The notes: a model not told the origin generated them from the sequence alone. Counted from the first letter of the stretch, positions 13,444 through 25,490 are shown. The stretch: DNA of 64,000 bases from Oopsacas minuta (GCA_024704765.1 JAKMXF010000332.1:204197-268196), one strand, 5' to 3'. A program made the numbers and translations.

Positions 13444-13791
13444 CTAACCTCCAAAGAGTTCACCATGTAATGACACCTGTAAAATAGATGGATATAATTT
13501 ACTCAAGTATTCAAATAATTTTGGCAACTTTGGACTAATACTAGATATGATTGTAGAATTCCATAGGCCAAAAAAGTAGTCCTCGGGTGAAAGAAATGAT
13601 GAACGTTTTGCAACTTTCACAGTACCAAATGATGATATATAAAATGCCAAATTTGCACCATGAACTTTCTCGAGCACAACCCATTGGGGAATCTTCAATA
13701 AATCTCTACTATTCCAATCTGAGGAATCTTCAGGCATTTTCTCATAATCCATGAAGAAAGGCGAATCATGCAATGCAGAAACAGTTGCCAT
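13444..13791 (-). CDS. Rnl2-type RNA ligase, N-terminal exon
   Basis: The predicted 115 residues begin at the ATG at 13789-13791. They carry the nucleotidyltransferase signatures of Rnl2-family RNA ligases. Motif I is EKVHGANLAF, with the probable AMP-accepting lysine at residue 42. A basic stretch, KVAKRS, follows, and motif III is HGELFGG at residues 109-115. Enzymes of this family join RNA ends through ligase-AMP and RNA-adenylate intermediates. The frame ends just after motif III at a GT (GGAG then GTTAGT on the minus strand), so this is probably a first exon with a splice donor. Motifs IIIa, IV and V were not found downstream to 12.5 kb, so the gene may be truncated or have remote exons. 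The exon contains no internal stop. It is one of the few candidate host genes here. Confidence 0.72.
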   Translation of the reverse strand: MATVSALHDSPFFMDYEKMPEDSSDWNSRDLLKIPQWVVLEKVHGANLAFYISSFGTVKVAKRSSFLSPEDYFFGLWNSTIISSISPKLPKLFEYLSKLYPSILQVSLHGELFGG

Positions 13792-14269
13792 AAGGAAAAA
13801 TCAAATCTAAAAGAAAGGTATCAAGGTACTGACAGCATGCTTACAAGAGACTTTGAGGATGCTCCTAAGCTAGGGACTGAGTGGACCAGGCTTCCCGGAA
13901 CAAATATATACCTAAATCCTGGGCACATAATAAAAAGTTGAGTGTGCGTACTCAGTGAGTCGAATATTCATGATCACATGCAATCAGGACCGTGTAGCAT
14001 TGCAAGGTAAAATTCTGAAACATTTGGGAATAGGTTCGTACAATGGAGTAATACGCAAATAATACAAAATTGGATATCCGCTATTGAGAAAAGTAGGTTC
14101 CAACCAAAGTAAGCTGAGTACATCTTCTCATTCTACTATACGAGTACTCAGTAGGGAACATACTCTCAATCACTAGTCAGCATGCCAACAATACTGTTCA
14201 TTAAAAGCCTAGATGGCTAAGTAGGAGAATCTATGCGAATAAAACGCAATAAATCTGTATATGTATGCA

Positions 14270-15300
14270 TATTGTGTCCCCTTATCTTGGATAAAGGGGC
14301 ATCTAATTTCAAAACAAGTCCCTTTATCTGTCACATGTTGAGCTTGCCGGAAATTGGCTTGATAGCTAGCAATGAGTTTTTGTGTCCCCTTTAGTTGGAT
14401 AAGGGGACACCTAATTTCCAAACAAGTCCCTTTTCAGTCACATTTTGAAGAGCCTGAATTGACTTGATCATAAGCAATTACAAACTGTCTCCCCCTTATC
14501 TTGGATAAGGGGCCATCTAATTCCAAAACAAGTCGCATTTCTGACCAAATTTTGAGGTAGTCTGCAGTGGCGTAGCTGGGTATTTGTTTACGGTTGTGTA
14601 CTATGGTCCGGGTAATGGTGAATTGTATTGGACAATTAAGTAATTAATTGTAAGGTAGCTCTACAAATTGATTGTATAATTGTTTCATTATCTGTCTCAA
14701 ACAATTCAGAGATTAAATATACTAAATATGCGGTACAATTTTACTAATAATTCCTACGATAGTCAGAAATTATGCGAATGATGTATACTACCTTGGCTAT
14801 GCCTCTGTGTTGTTGGAAATAGATACGATCGCTAGCAATTACAAACTGTGTCCCCTTACCTTGGATAAGGGGACATCAAATTACAAAAAGTCTCTTTGCT
14901 GACCAAATTTTGAGGTTGTCTGCAGTGGCGTGGCTATGTATTGGTTTATGATTGTGCACTGTGGTCCGGGTAGTGGTGAATTGTATTGGAGGCATAGCAA
15001 AGGTGGTGCGCATCATTTGCACATTTCAGACTAACGTAGGATGAAATGAGTAAAATGGTATCGGATATTCAATATATTTATCTCTGAATGGTGTGAGATA
15101 GATGTGAAACAATTGTACAATCAATTTGTGGAGCTCCATGACAAATGACTATTTAATTACCTGTGTTGTCAGAAATCGATATAATTGCTATCAATTATAA
15201 ACTATCTCCCCTTTACTTAGATAAGGGGACACAAAATTTCAAGACAAGCCCCTTACTTCGACAAATTTTGATGTTTTTCGGAAATCAGCTTGATCGCACA
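14270..15300. repeat. five hairpin-bearing repeat units
   Basis: A motif of the form GTCCCCTTATC-TTG-GATAAGGGGAC (11-bp stem, 3-base loop) recurs at about 14275-14302, 14391-14410, 14490-14514, 14850-14874 and 15205-15231. Each copy is followed by a shared tail resembling CTAATTTCAAAACAAGTCCC and then a CAAATTTTGA segment, and most are preceded by GCTAGCAATTACAAACTG. Stems are partly mutated in copies 1, 2 and 5. The first three units are spaced about 100-116 bp apart. The last two are about 358 bp apart because a second repeat lies inside the unit. The function is unknown. Confidence 0.82.
14565..15165. repeat. two copies of a MITE-like insert with inverted interior
   Basis: The hairpin repeat units are interrupted twice, from 14565 and from about 14924, by an insert beginning CAGTGGCGTAGC or CAGTGGCGTGGC and then sharing the segment ending GGTGAATTGTATTGG. 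In the first copy the remaining part ends GGCTATGCCTCTG near 14807. In the second copy the same segment appears reversed, starting GGAGGCATAGCAAAGG near 14988. CAGTGG/CCTCTG-like ends suggest a small non-autonomous hAT. The flanks GTTGTCTG (just before the second copy) and GTTGTCAG (at about 15163) could be an 8-bp duplication with one mismatch. Confidence 0.6.
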
Positions 15301-15363
15301 GCATGTTTCATAAGTTTACATCAGTTCAAGCCATTACCGATCTATATAGTATGCGCCCATTAG

Positions 15364-17660
15364 GAAACATTCCTACTAGGTATGTTATAATTTTAACGCA
15401 AACATATTTTACTATAAAGTCTATACATGTCTCTTAATCTATGAATTTTATCAATATATTCACTTTACGGATGGATAGAAGTCGTACAACATCCATGTCA
15501 TTAGGAGCATGGATGCTGTACTACTTCCGTACGTCTGTCCGTTCGAGGGATCCTTCAAAATATGTTAGTCATGATTGACATCAGATTTGGCACATTCCAA
15601 ATTTTCCTAGAGATTAACCCACCTGTTAGTCAGGGGTAATCGGGAACCTAAAATATCATTCAAATATTTCAAAAGCATAGACACGTTTTCCATATGACTA
15701 AACATATTTTCACATCTGAAGTTTATTATTGAATTGTAATGTGAATTGTTTCATATATTCGGAGCATCACTTAGGGTCATTCTTCAAAATTCTGTATATA
15801 TCAAGTAGTATGTCTGTGTTCGTGTTTGTATATGTGTTTCATCACATCTCCTCGGAGATGGCTGGACCGTTGTTTTGCAGGATACACTTTGGTCACCTAT
15901 TATGAATAAGGAGTATTTAGAGATCGGATGATGTGATCAAAAGGTATGTGATTTTTTCAACACGTCTTTCAATCAAATCAATGCATTATATTTGATATTA
16001 AATTAGCCAATCATATTATACTTTGTATTTTGCTGAATCACCGAGCATAACAGCATACTAACCCATTGGGATACAGTTTCTACAGGTTATTCACAATAGA
16101 TTGTAGCTGTCCAATATAATATCCGCCGTTGCGCTACTAAACAAATCAGATTTGTTGTTGTACACGTGGTTACATACACCTTATAACATGTCCTGATATT
16201 GTTACTATCGTGGGGGTCCGCGATACAAAGGTAGTTCATTTAAATGAGGTATAATGAATGTTAGGGGAGGCTTCGGTATTTCAGCTATCAATATCAATTT
16301 TCGGAGTAAGGCTCGGACCCTAAAAGTAATTTAGGGAGGGTAAATTATCAAATTCTTTATACACTGAGATTTTATCGTTCGCATAGTAATTGTGAACAAA
16401 AATAATTTCGGCACAGTAAATGAGCTCAAGATTCTTCACCAAGTATATTTATTAATCAAGCGACTACTCATATATGGCCTATTATAGCTATAAGTGATGA
16501 TCTTGCTATTCACATATAAATGGGAAAAATACTGGAAGAATTCACAAATTTTATTCCAATATGTTAGGAGCTAATTTATTCCTGAAGATTTATGAAAAAT
16601 AAAATGCAAAAATTGGACAACTTTAGGTATTTGAAGAATATTAGATTATTTCCAGATTTAATAATTGAAATTTGAGTGAAGACAAAATGAAGCGCCGTTA
16701 CTGGTGCGCGCTCCTCAATTATATGAGCGACTCTCCAGTTTCGTTTCCTTATTTCACGAAAGAGCGACTCCAGCCTCCGCTCCTCAAAGTTTGACCGTGG
16801 ACCTAGAGCGCGTTCTTCTAATGCTCTGCATATATGGACCACCATACGTAGACTTTGTGTCTTATACTGCCAGTATACGACACAAACTGTCCGAACGTGA
16901 AGATTATGAGAGGAAACAGATACTCTTGGGCTCAACTTAGCGATTGCAAAACTAGTACCAGAAGCAATACTAAAATTTCCACCTGTTCTTTCAACGAGAG
17001 GAGATTCATGCCAGAGGGAAAGCCATTGCAGAGAACGGATGGGTATACTAACATACTATCTAAAACGGAGGTGACTGATGATAAAATAGGTAGAATACCC
17101 CTCAGTAGATAATATGGAAAGTGTTCCTTTAGCTAAACAGAAAGGGAAGCGTACATCCCTCGTACGAAAAGAGCCAAATAGAATGGGCGAATGATCATAG
17201 TCCTCATGGGATTCGGTAATCTGAATACAAATTATAAGAGAATACATATACAGCAATGTAGGATGGCTTCAATAAAAATCCCTATCCAACATCTACCGAT
17301 GAGCAGCACCATTAGTGAGGTATAAATGCCCGAATCAATTCTAATAGATTTTTGTTTAACTAATCAGATGAAAAGTCAGGTCAACAACTCCAGCGACTCA
17401 AAAAAACAATGTCCCTTGTCCTGACACACGTCCAAGGCGAGAAAACAAGAAATACACCCTATTGTGTGCTATTGAGAAAGATCATAGGTGTTACCGTTGA
17501 TCACAGTCTTCTCGAATAAAACTTATCTGAGATGGCCCTACCAATCTCAATTTTGAATCTATACATGTGCTATAACTGGTATTCAGTTGTTTATAACGAA
17601 GAACTAATTCGATTTTTCGTCTGCTCACTTTGTTTTTGGCACTACTTAACTGGTGTATCA
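15364..17660. other. unassigned sequence with a small hairpin
   Basis: No gene is recognised. A near-palindrome lies at 15494-15528, where GTACAACATCCATG pairs with CATGGATGCTGTAC. Frames at 16576-16935 (minus, 119 codons, arginine-rich in the middle) and 16704-16940 (plus) overlap each other. Neither shows a known family. Confidence 0.35.
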
Positions 17661-18103
17661 GGAATTAGAGAAAAATTGAGGCGTGGAGTCGAAGGTGATG
17701 GTATGTCTGATAGACTTGAAGAATGGTCACTATACCAGAATTCCAGATCAATGTTTTTTGAAATGTCTTCTGAAATAGGAGCTTCATCCCTATCAGATGA
17801 TACAATAGCATATTTAATGCTGGTTCAGTTTTCTTCTCTGGACTTGCATGTGATGATCTATCACCAAAGCTGTCTTTCTCGAAATTCTTCTCTTCAGAAT
17901 CTCGGGTTTTTATGTATCTAATACACTTAATAAGCATTCGCGATTACTTTTCCTTACATTACAGAATGGGGTATGCCTTGGCCACCATTTAGGTTGTTTC
18001 TGGCTCTTTAAGTTTCGTTTTCTTCCTAAACGAGTAAAATGGTAAACCCAGAGAATACGTAGTACAAATAATTGGGCAATTAAATACGTATTACCAAACT
18101 TAC

Positions 18104-18409
18104 AGATTGCTGTGTTATCCAACCGACCATCCGCCGAAGTGTTGAGGCATTCAATCTGTGATAGTTTTTTGTGGATAATTCTGCAAAATCTCTATCAATT
18201 TCTTGTTTTACTAATGGACTTGCCTGGCTAGGTATGCCATATTTCGCTCTTAATTTTCCAGTACACTGCTTGAATGAATATCCCCCAATGACATTCATTT
18301 TTCCATTCCAGGTGGATGTTGCACCTATTGCTTCGTCAGTAACCTCAGTAAATACATCTAGAGCACTTTGAAGGTGTTGTCTAGCATTTGCTTTAGTGAC
18401 TCGTGGCAT
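18104..18409 (-). CDS. anonymous candidate exon with strong donor site
   Basis: An uninterrupted 102-codon frame starts at the ATG at 18407-18409. It runs on the minus strand to a textbook donor, GTAAGT, whose first base is 18103. No family is recognised. The protein is hydrophilic and contains TSTWNGKMNVIGGYSF. A frame continuing from 17925 to 17665 (minus) is in phase with this donor, but its acceptor (TTATTAAG) lacks a pyrimidine tract. It could be a short host gene, part of an unrecognised transposon, or a chance frame. It lies head-to-head with the Crypton remnant starting near 18748. Confidence 0.3.
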
Positions 18410-18747
18410 TGATAAATTAGTATAAAATTGGAGTGCGATTCGTAAGTTAGTAATTATTATTCCTCCTGTGGATATTTTACTCGCATATATATATATATTA
18501 TTGATCCTCCTACGAACATGCTCTAGATCTGTGTAAATTTATATGAGCATGCTCTGTTAACTTTTGGTTACCTTGAATTTGAAGAAGGAATAAGCTCTTA
18601 AATATTCAATACCATTTATTCTTTTTGAGATCATTCTTTGACTATATGCGCAGGTTCAAGATCACTACAATTTAGAATGATGGACTATCGAAACATTATA
18701 TGCATCTTTAATGCTCTAGGTGAAAATCATTTTTCAATTTCTCAAAA

Positions 18748-19600
18748 TTGAACCACCATATATCTAGTGAGTTGGAATCAGGTAAATCACAATCAACACT
18801 ATATTCTAGACTATTAGCTATTTCGAGGTTTGTTGAATACTTAAAAATATATCGTCCCAATCTTCTACCTAATGAAAGCAAATTGCAGTTATTGATATCC
18901 ACTATCAAAGGTATGATAGTTTCATTAACCAATTACAGAAAAAAAGACGGAAAGTGATATTTACAAAGAGTCGAAAGGAATTTAGTGACACTACTAAAGT
19001 TCTTAAGATGTGGCGTGAGCAACGTAAAACTTACAATTCCTTGTTTCTTTTCGAGAGTTATACCGGAAACGATGATATAAATGTATCACAAGATGACTAT
19101 TTAAAGATGCGAAACTTTTTGATGACAGAGTTAATTATCCCAAATGGACTTAGACCGGGTGTTATTACTGGAGTCATTATTGAGGAAATAGAATCAGCAG
19201 AATTTGAAATTACTGAACAGGGTTATCATAAGATTATTGTTACAAATCATAAAACTGGAAATATTCAGCCAGCCACTTTATTTGTATACCCTGAAATTTT
19301 TCGTTCGCTTGATATCTTCGTGCATATAATTTTGTATAAACTTCCTTGTTATCTGTCTAATACCATTCAATTATCAAAAGAATCTTTTGTTTTCCAGACT
19401 TATATGGGTCAACCAATACCATCGCCCAAAATCACTCTGATATTGAGGAATTTTCTCTCTCAAATGGGTATTTCTTTTACTGGTACATTAACTGATATTA
19501 AAAAAGCTACGGCTACATAAATTGCGAAATTTGATCCCCAAATGAACGATGTGATGTCTTTGTTTCTTAGCCACAGTAGAAAGGCCCACGACAAGTACTA
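18748..19600 (+). pseudogene. Crypton-type tyrosine recombinase, broken
   Basis: Two frames (18748-18957 and 18954-19520) plus a read-on to about 19600 together resemble the tyrosine recombinase of Crypton DNA transposons. The recombinase core contains NGLRPGVITG (the first catalytic arginine), then YHKIIVTNHKTG and the block TLTDIKKATAT. The final block LFLSHSRKAHDKY supplies the putative nucleophilic tyrosine. Inactivating features are a frameshift at about 18954, a stop at 19518-19520 before the final block, and a stop directly after DKY where the family usually continues. The expected second arginine appears as lysine (DIKK). Cryptons insert by site-specific recombination and usually leave no long TIRs, so the element ends cannot be set. 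Confidence 0.68.
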
Positions 19601-20049
19601 AGTGATGAATGTTGGACATGATGGGCTAGGTGAAGCTTTTAAAAGTCTTGAGAATTATCAATCTGATCCTGATCATTTGAATTATTGTAGCACTACTGTA
19701 GAATCTGGGAATCTATCTCTACTAGAAGATTCAGAGTTAATTAATGGACTATCAGAATGTTCTTCAGTACTTCTGATCATACCTCAACTCCCCTTAAAGA
19801 TTTGTACTCTAAGACTATTGAAGTAACTCAATCGCACAATATTATTCTCCGTGATTTCCATTGCTCTGATAAAGATCTTCTGCCTACTACTACAGAACTT
19901 GAAGATTTTGTTCCAATTATACCTGAGATGCAATCAACTAACTTAAGTTCATCTCGTGTATCAAATTCTCCTCTCTCGGAATAATTGATATTTCCAGATT
20001 TTTCACAGGAGACCAACACACTTATAACAGCGGGTCCTATTCCAACGCA

Positions 20050-20870
20050 CTGCTCATCGGATTACCATTCATACAGAATCAAACAAGATCATGTTGTATG
20101 ATTGCTGCATTGAATGATTTGGTGTGCAATTGGTGTACAAACGGAACGTTTAAAACGCGGCGAAACACTTCTTCCAACTGTATACAATTCATGCTGAGAG
20201 AAGATATTTATTCCTCGGATTCCGTTATTCCTGCGTTTATGCTTTGACTACATATAAGAGTGATTCCAGCCATATTACTGTCCTGAGGAAATTATTAGAA
20301 AATCGAATGATAGTAATGTTGGATTTTGTAAAATGTGCCATAAATGCTTTTGAAGAAAATGTTATTGTGGCCATATCAGATTGTTTCTTATATTTCTCGC
20401 AAAACATCCCCACAAAAGATTCTATCTCTTGGGCTAGCATCCAAATGCAAGAATGATAAGGCCTGTGCTTTGAAATTAAAGATGCATCCGAGTCTGACTT
20501 TCATTCCAGAACACGAATTGCCTCATGTATTTGTGTTAATGCAGTACTTTCCCTAGCCAGCTCGTGAAACAAGTATATTGGTAAAATAATGGGCAATCAC
20601 ACCAGAAAAAATCTACCAGTTCCAAATTCAGATATTGAACAGGTACGAGAGGATAAGCACAAAACTGGCTAAAATAAATAACTCAGTCGAAGGATGGCAC
20701 AATGCAATCAAATAAAGGATATCTTCCCTACACCAATCTCAAGTTAATTTCAAAATATTCCTACAAAGAGAACAAACGTTTCAGGAAGCAAATGTCGCAG
20801 AGTGGGAAGCAGGGACTGTCATTGCAAATCGAAGGAGTGTCACTCGTGCAGAATGGCTATTACACATTGT
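20050..20870 (+). pseudogene. MULE transposase (FLYWCH/Phantom-like), C-terminal half, broken
   Basis: Translated fragments in different frames line up with the second half of FLYWCH-associated Mutator-like transposases of animals. Near 20310 is MLDFVKCAINAFEENV, which matches the block with the second catalytic aspartate. FLYFSQNIP follows at about 20380, then KNDKACALKLKM and LTFIPEHELPHVF at 20450-20535. Near 20681 comes the signature NNSVEGWHNAI, followed by VNFKIFLQREQ. Frames shift at least three times, and a stop follows NAIK. No TIRs were found. It belongs to a different MULE lineage from the OTU-bearing MULE at 39.8-56.5 kb. Confidence 0.68.
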
Positions 20871-20879
20871 TATGGGTTA

Positions 20880-21595
20880 TTAAAATAGAGATCCTGTTGA
20901 TTTCTCGAGAGGAGCTAGCTACAATTTGGATTATGACAACACAACCAATCATTAATATCAGCATAGTTTGTTTAAAGCTTTTACAATTATTCTTATCACT
21001 TATTATCTCTATAATCAGTTCGAAAGATGTTAAGAATAAGGCCAAATAGGTTTATCAAGTATAATATAATATATACGCAAATACGCGCACTATCTCCTGT
21101 ATCAATATGAGAAAAATTAGTGGTTATCAAATATCTAAGAATGTGGATAATATATATATTACAAAGAAAAAAGTTGTTGCAGTGTTGATAAAGGTAGCAC
21201 TAGATGACAATCGGGGTTTAGGATTGAAATATTATTCTGAGGAAAACCCCCAGACTCCCTCTAATACAATCGCTCACTACGTTCGCTCTTTTACAAATCC
21301 TGGATTCGCAAATGATACCCCAGATATGCTCGGACCGACGGGGACAAAATAAACATCTGAGTAAGTGATAGGAAATGCCTTTTTGATCAACAGAATACTT
21401 CAACACAATATTTAATCTGTACTTAATTACATAAAAGGAATAATATTATTTCTAAGGTGTATTTCAGGCCGGGCGCCACAGTGGGTGTCCTGCTATCTGA
21501 ACACACAACCACGAAAAATTTAGCATTTCCTTATATAGCAAGGCGTTGTAGACACTGTGAGCTCCCAATTGCACCAACTGGTAGTTGGCCATACA
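20880..21595. repeat. dispersed repeat related to 23330-23440
   Basis: Most of this stretch shows nothing recognisable. The segment at about 21170-21270 (GATAAAGGTAGCACTAGATG, then ATTGAAATATTATTC and a CCCCC run) resembles that at 23335-23430 (GATAAAAATAGCACTTGATG, then ATTGAAATTTTAC and CCCCC). The resemblance spans about 90 bp. It is probably the edge of an old dispersed element. Confidence 0.4.
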
Positions 21596-21599
21596 TTAA

Positions 21600-21825
21600 A
21601 TGTTCCGTTTGTGCATTAGATACCCAAAAAGCAACATTTATGTCCGGTAAGCAACATATATTTCCTAATAGTACTTGAAATCTTCCGATAGCACAGTATA
21701 TTCCAAAGGTAAGGCACCATAAAAGTCCCGCCAGCACTTTGATGTCCGGTTATCACATTAAATGTCCCAATAGCACCATTAGTGTCCTGTTATAACTTTT
21801 TATATCCCGATATTAGGGATTGACT
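21600..21825. repeat. degenerate short-period tandem array
   Basis: A motif of the type TGTCC(C/G)(A/G)(A/T)TA-GCAC/TAAC-ATTAAA recurs about every 22-30 bp, for example at 21640, 21745, 21765 and 21790. A few more copies occur at 22245-22310. The copies are strongly diverged, so the period is approximate. Confidence 0.45.
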
Positions 21826-21829
21826 TGCC

Positions 21830-24565
21830 TACGGGGAAGAACGGGAGATCTTCCGGTGGGTCGATGGGCCAGTGAGCTGCTTATAAACCATTCTGTGCAG
21901 TGCAAGAATTTCTCAAAACACCATAGAACTGTCAAAAGACGATAAATATTATGGGAGTATTTCAAGGTCTGCTATTATCATGATCATTCTGCCCATTTCC
22001 TATTGTCAATATATTACGGTAATCTAATTCTCCAAAATATATTTACTCCTTATCTTGCTGCCTGGGCTACATTAGAGGTCGCAATCTCGGCGTTTCTTGC
22101 CTTCTAATTAGAACGTGTTAGAGAATATATTTTGATAGGGCAAGACATTTTGACACCTATCACATCGAGTTTCTAGAGATATCATTTAGATATTACAATT
22201 TATCACATTCTATACACATGATAAAACTAATCTCTAGCTCTTACTATGTCCCAATTGCATCTTATGTCCCAATCGCACATAATATGTCAAGATATCACCT
22301 TATATGTCTCATTAGGCCCTTAAATTTCATAAAAACTTCAATACTTAGTCTAAGGCAACCCTCGTTGGACGAAGTACCCCTTTTTACAGTATGTAATATG
22401 CGACAAAGTGTAAAAAGATAATAATTCGAAATTTGAAAAAGATTATATGATCCAATTATCAGAAAATTTTAGCATGTAACTATTAATGTAGGAAATGTAA
22501 ATATTTCAATTTAAGCGCTAAGAACGGCCAACTGTGTCGACCTTGTCAATAATCTTGCACAAAGGTATCCCTAAGGTACATACCTTTTTGATCATCTTTG
22601 TATTCACAATGTGTTCTGGATAACTTTCATATAGTACTGAAAGAATTGGAGAGAACTAATGGCATGTGTGAGCTCGTTCCAAAATATCGCTCTTAGATAC
22701 ATTGACTTTGCTAGCTAGATGCGAAATTAATTCAGAAAAACATCTTTAAAAATATTCTCATCATTCTGGTTCTAAATATGCTTCTTGGATGGGCTTTTCG
22801 TAATTCCATTTTAGAATATGGACTACGACGATTTTCTTTACAGAAATAATTATTCGATTCACACATAAGTGAAAAGGCTTCATCTTGATTCCCATGTCAA
22901 TCTTGTTCAGATTATGCTCACATTTCAAAGAGGTAGATTCATGGACAGATGATTCAATAGATAAATTAAATGCAGAATCACTAGATTCACAGCTTAGTAA
23001 TCAAAATACTACGGTTTAGAATGGGAAATGGATAAATTTCCATGCAAGAAATTTCATGAAATCCATATATTTTAATTCAATCCGTTTTTCCAGACAAATT
23101 ATATTGCATATATTGTTTATTGCATAAATGCATTTTAATTTAAGAGTACAAGGCACTAACCCAAGGCCTTCTTAAGTCAAGTACATGATAAGGGAGTTCT
23201 ACTGTAGTAACCAGCTTAGGCATCGCATAACAGTTGTGGAATTTACAGGGTAAAGGGGGCAATTGCCCAACCAGTCACCAAAATGTCATTATTCTCGTAT
23301 AAAATGACATGGGGTTATATAAATATTAGAACTAAATTGTTGTTACAAATGTGATAAAAATAGCACTTGATGGATATTCGGGTGTTAGGTATTGAAATTT
23401 TACAAGGGGTAGACCCCCCAACAGGGGTGTCCCTGGGGGGTAGTTATTCTCCACCCATTTTTGAGCATGAAATATTCTTACTAATAGGCTTTTGACATTT
23501 TCTATACTTTTGATATTTCCTCTTCTACAGACTAAATATAACATTTCTTCATTCAATTTAAACTTTTAAATACTTGGAAAATTATTCTAACTTTCTTGAT
23601 TTTTCCCTTTTTATTTCCACAAAATTTTTCAAAAATTCCATTATTCCTAAATTAGAAGAGGCCGCAAAAATACAGATAACATCAGATAGCTCAGAATTTT
23701 TCAATAGTTATTCAATTATGTAATATATTTGACATACTAAACTATCTAAATGCGCTTTTATGAAAATAAAGTTAAGTTAATATTTACCATTTTGAACAAT
23801 TTAGGTAGTTTAATCTTTTTATATATCATCTTCATAACAATAAACTGAGTTGGTCTACAAACTCTCCAGCTATTAAAGAATCCATGAAGTTATTCAATCC
23901 CTTATTCAGGAAAAAACTGGTTTGAAAGTTGACCTACCTGTTCCCAGCGGCGGAACGACTTCTACAGGGAATGTTGCTCGAGGAGCCTTTTCTGACGACA
24001 CTGGTACCTCAAATGTGTATTATCTACAATTGGAATTTACCATCGACCAACTTTAACGAAATCCATACGTGAGATTAGCCTCCCAGAGCGATCCTATTTC
24101 TATAAGCTTTCGGCGAAGTTTAACTTGTGAAATATGTGGCCAATCTGGTCATTCATCGAGATCAAAATGTTGTGAATCAGATAATATCCAATACCCATCC
24201 GATATAGATGCTCTATTCGCTTTCTTAACCAGTTCCTCATAGTTGCTATACTTGTACTTAGATAAATAGTTATGTATTCATCTGTACACATGATTTTTGT
24301 GTTTTATGAATTAATTATTACCAACCATATTTTGAATAAATTTTATGCACTCTAATGACGTAATATCAAGAAAAATGGATGTCTTAGAAGAAAATTAACA
24401 TCCGCAATAGACTCGTAGATATCGATAATAAATATGCAAATAATACATTATACAATGATAGGACTCATAAAATTACCTATTCCTTACCAAATGCCGTTTT
24501 AAACCACTGTGCAATGATCATGAATCTAGGATTATGAATGTGGGACAATTATTATAATATACAAA
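21830..24565. other. unassigned AT-rich stretch
   Basis: No exon or element end is recognised apart from the dispersed repeat copy at 23335-23430. Open frames here are 60-75 codons and show no family signature. Confidence 0.35.
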
Positions 24566-24570
24566 TAACT

Positions 24571-24732
24571 TATATATAGCTCAGCTATACTATAGTACAG
24601 TTTTTGTGTGTTAGCTTTTCTATCTTCAAGGAAAGGTCATTTTTCGGATTAATGAAAGTCACCTTTTGAATGAGGCCATGGGGTTTTTGTATTGCAAAAA
24701 AATGTACTATACTATAGTTCAGATATATATAT
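24571..24732. repeat. about 160-bp MITE, copy 1
   Basis: The segment begins TATATATAGCTCAGCTATAC and ends with the imperfect inverted match ACTATAGTTCAGATATATAT. Its interior (GGATTAATGAAAGTCACC, then GAATGAGGCCATG) is found in reverse complement at 34951-35105. Inverted ends, short length and a second copy in opposite orientation fit a miniature inverted-repeat element. No duplication could be assigned because the flanks are TA-rich. Confidence 0.65.
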
Positions 24733-25490
24733 GGAATCTCTATAATATATGTGTTTATATATTGCTAGAAAAGGATCCTCGACAGTTAACTGGGATGATT
24801 CTATTAGTGCATTATTGCAACACTGAATAATTCTCGGGAACAAGTATATAATGGATGTATACTTTCCAACTTTTATAATTGACATTCCTAGATCCCATGG
24901 AAATATTTCCTTCATTTCTCAAGCACTTCGGCAGCAAAATTTTGCTCCCTCAATTTAATTTGTTATTCTAATGCCCCCAAGGTTGAAATTATGGAATATC
25001 CAATTAGCCAAAACTTATGTGATTTGCATCCCAAAATACTTTCGCCTTGTTATCCCACTGCCACCAGACCCCTTCATACATTCGCTGGCGCGTTTCGCCT
25101 ACCTTTTCTAAATTCTGGATCCGCCACTACATAAAGAATTATTTTATATGTAATTAAACCTCAATAATGCAAATACTTTGTTCTAAAATTTTTCAGATTA
25201 TCTCTTCTCAGCCCCATGTAGCCCGATCTCTAGCTCCGCCGCTGATCAATATTCTTAAACGCGATTGATCTGTAAATGTGTACAGGGTGCGTTTTAAGTC
25301 CTGTCCTATAGCTAAATATCTTAAACTTCAATAAAACACTTGCTATAATTCTCAAACTTGTACTACTAATTAGAAATGCCAGTATCTTCATTTATACACA
25401 CACAAGTTACTCAATACAGGGTGTTTCATAATTGATGCCCTATTCAGATTTAATATATTTTATAGAATACCCATTAGTACTATTTTACTA

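Noticed and set aside
17532-17921. 129-codon plus-strand frame
   Set aside because: It overlaps a minus-strand frame, shows no family and has no splice or start context.
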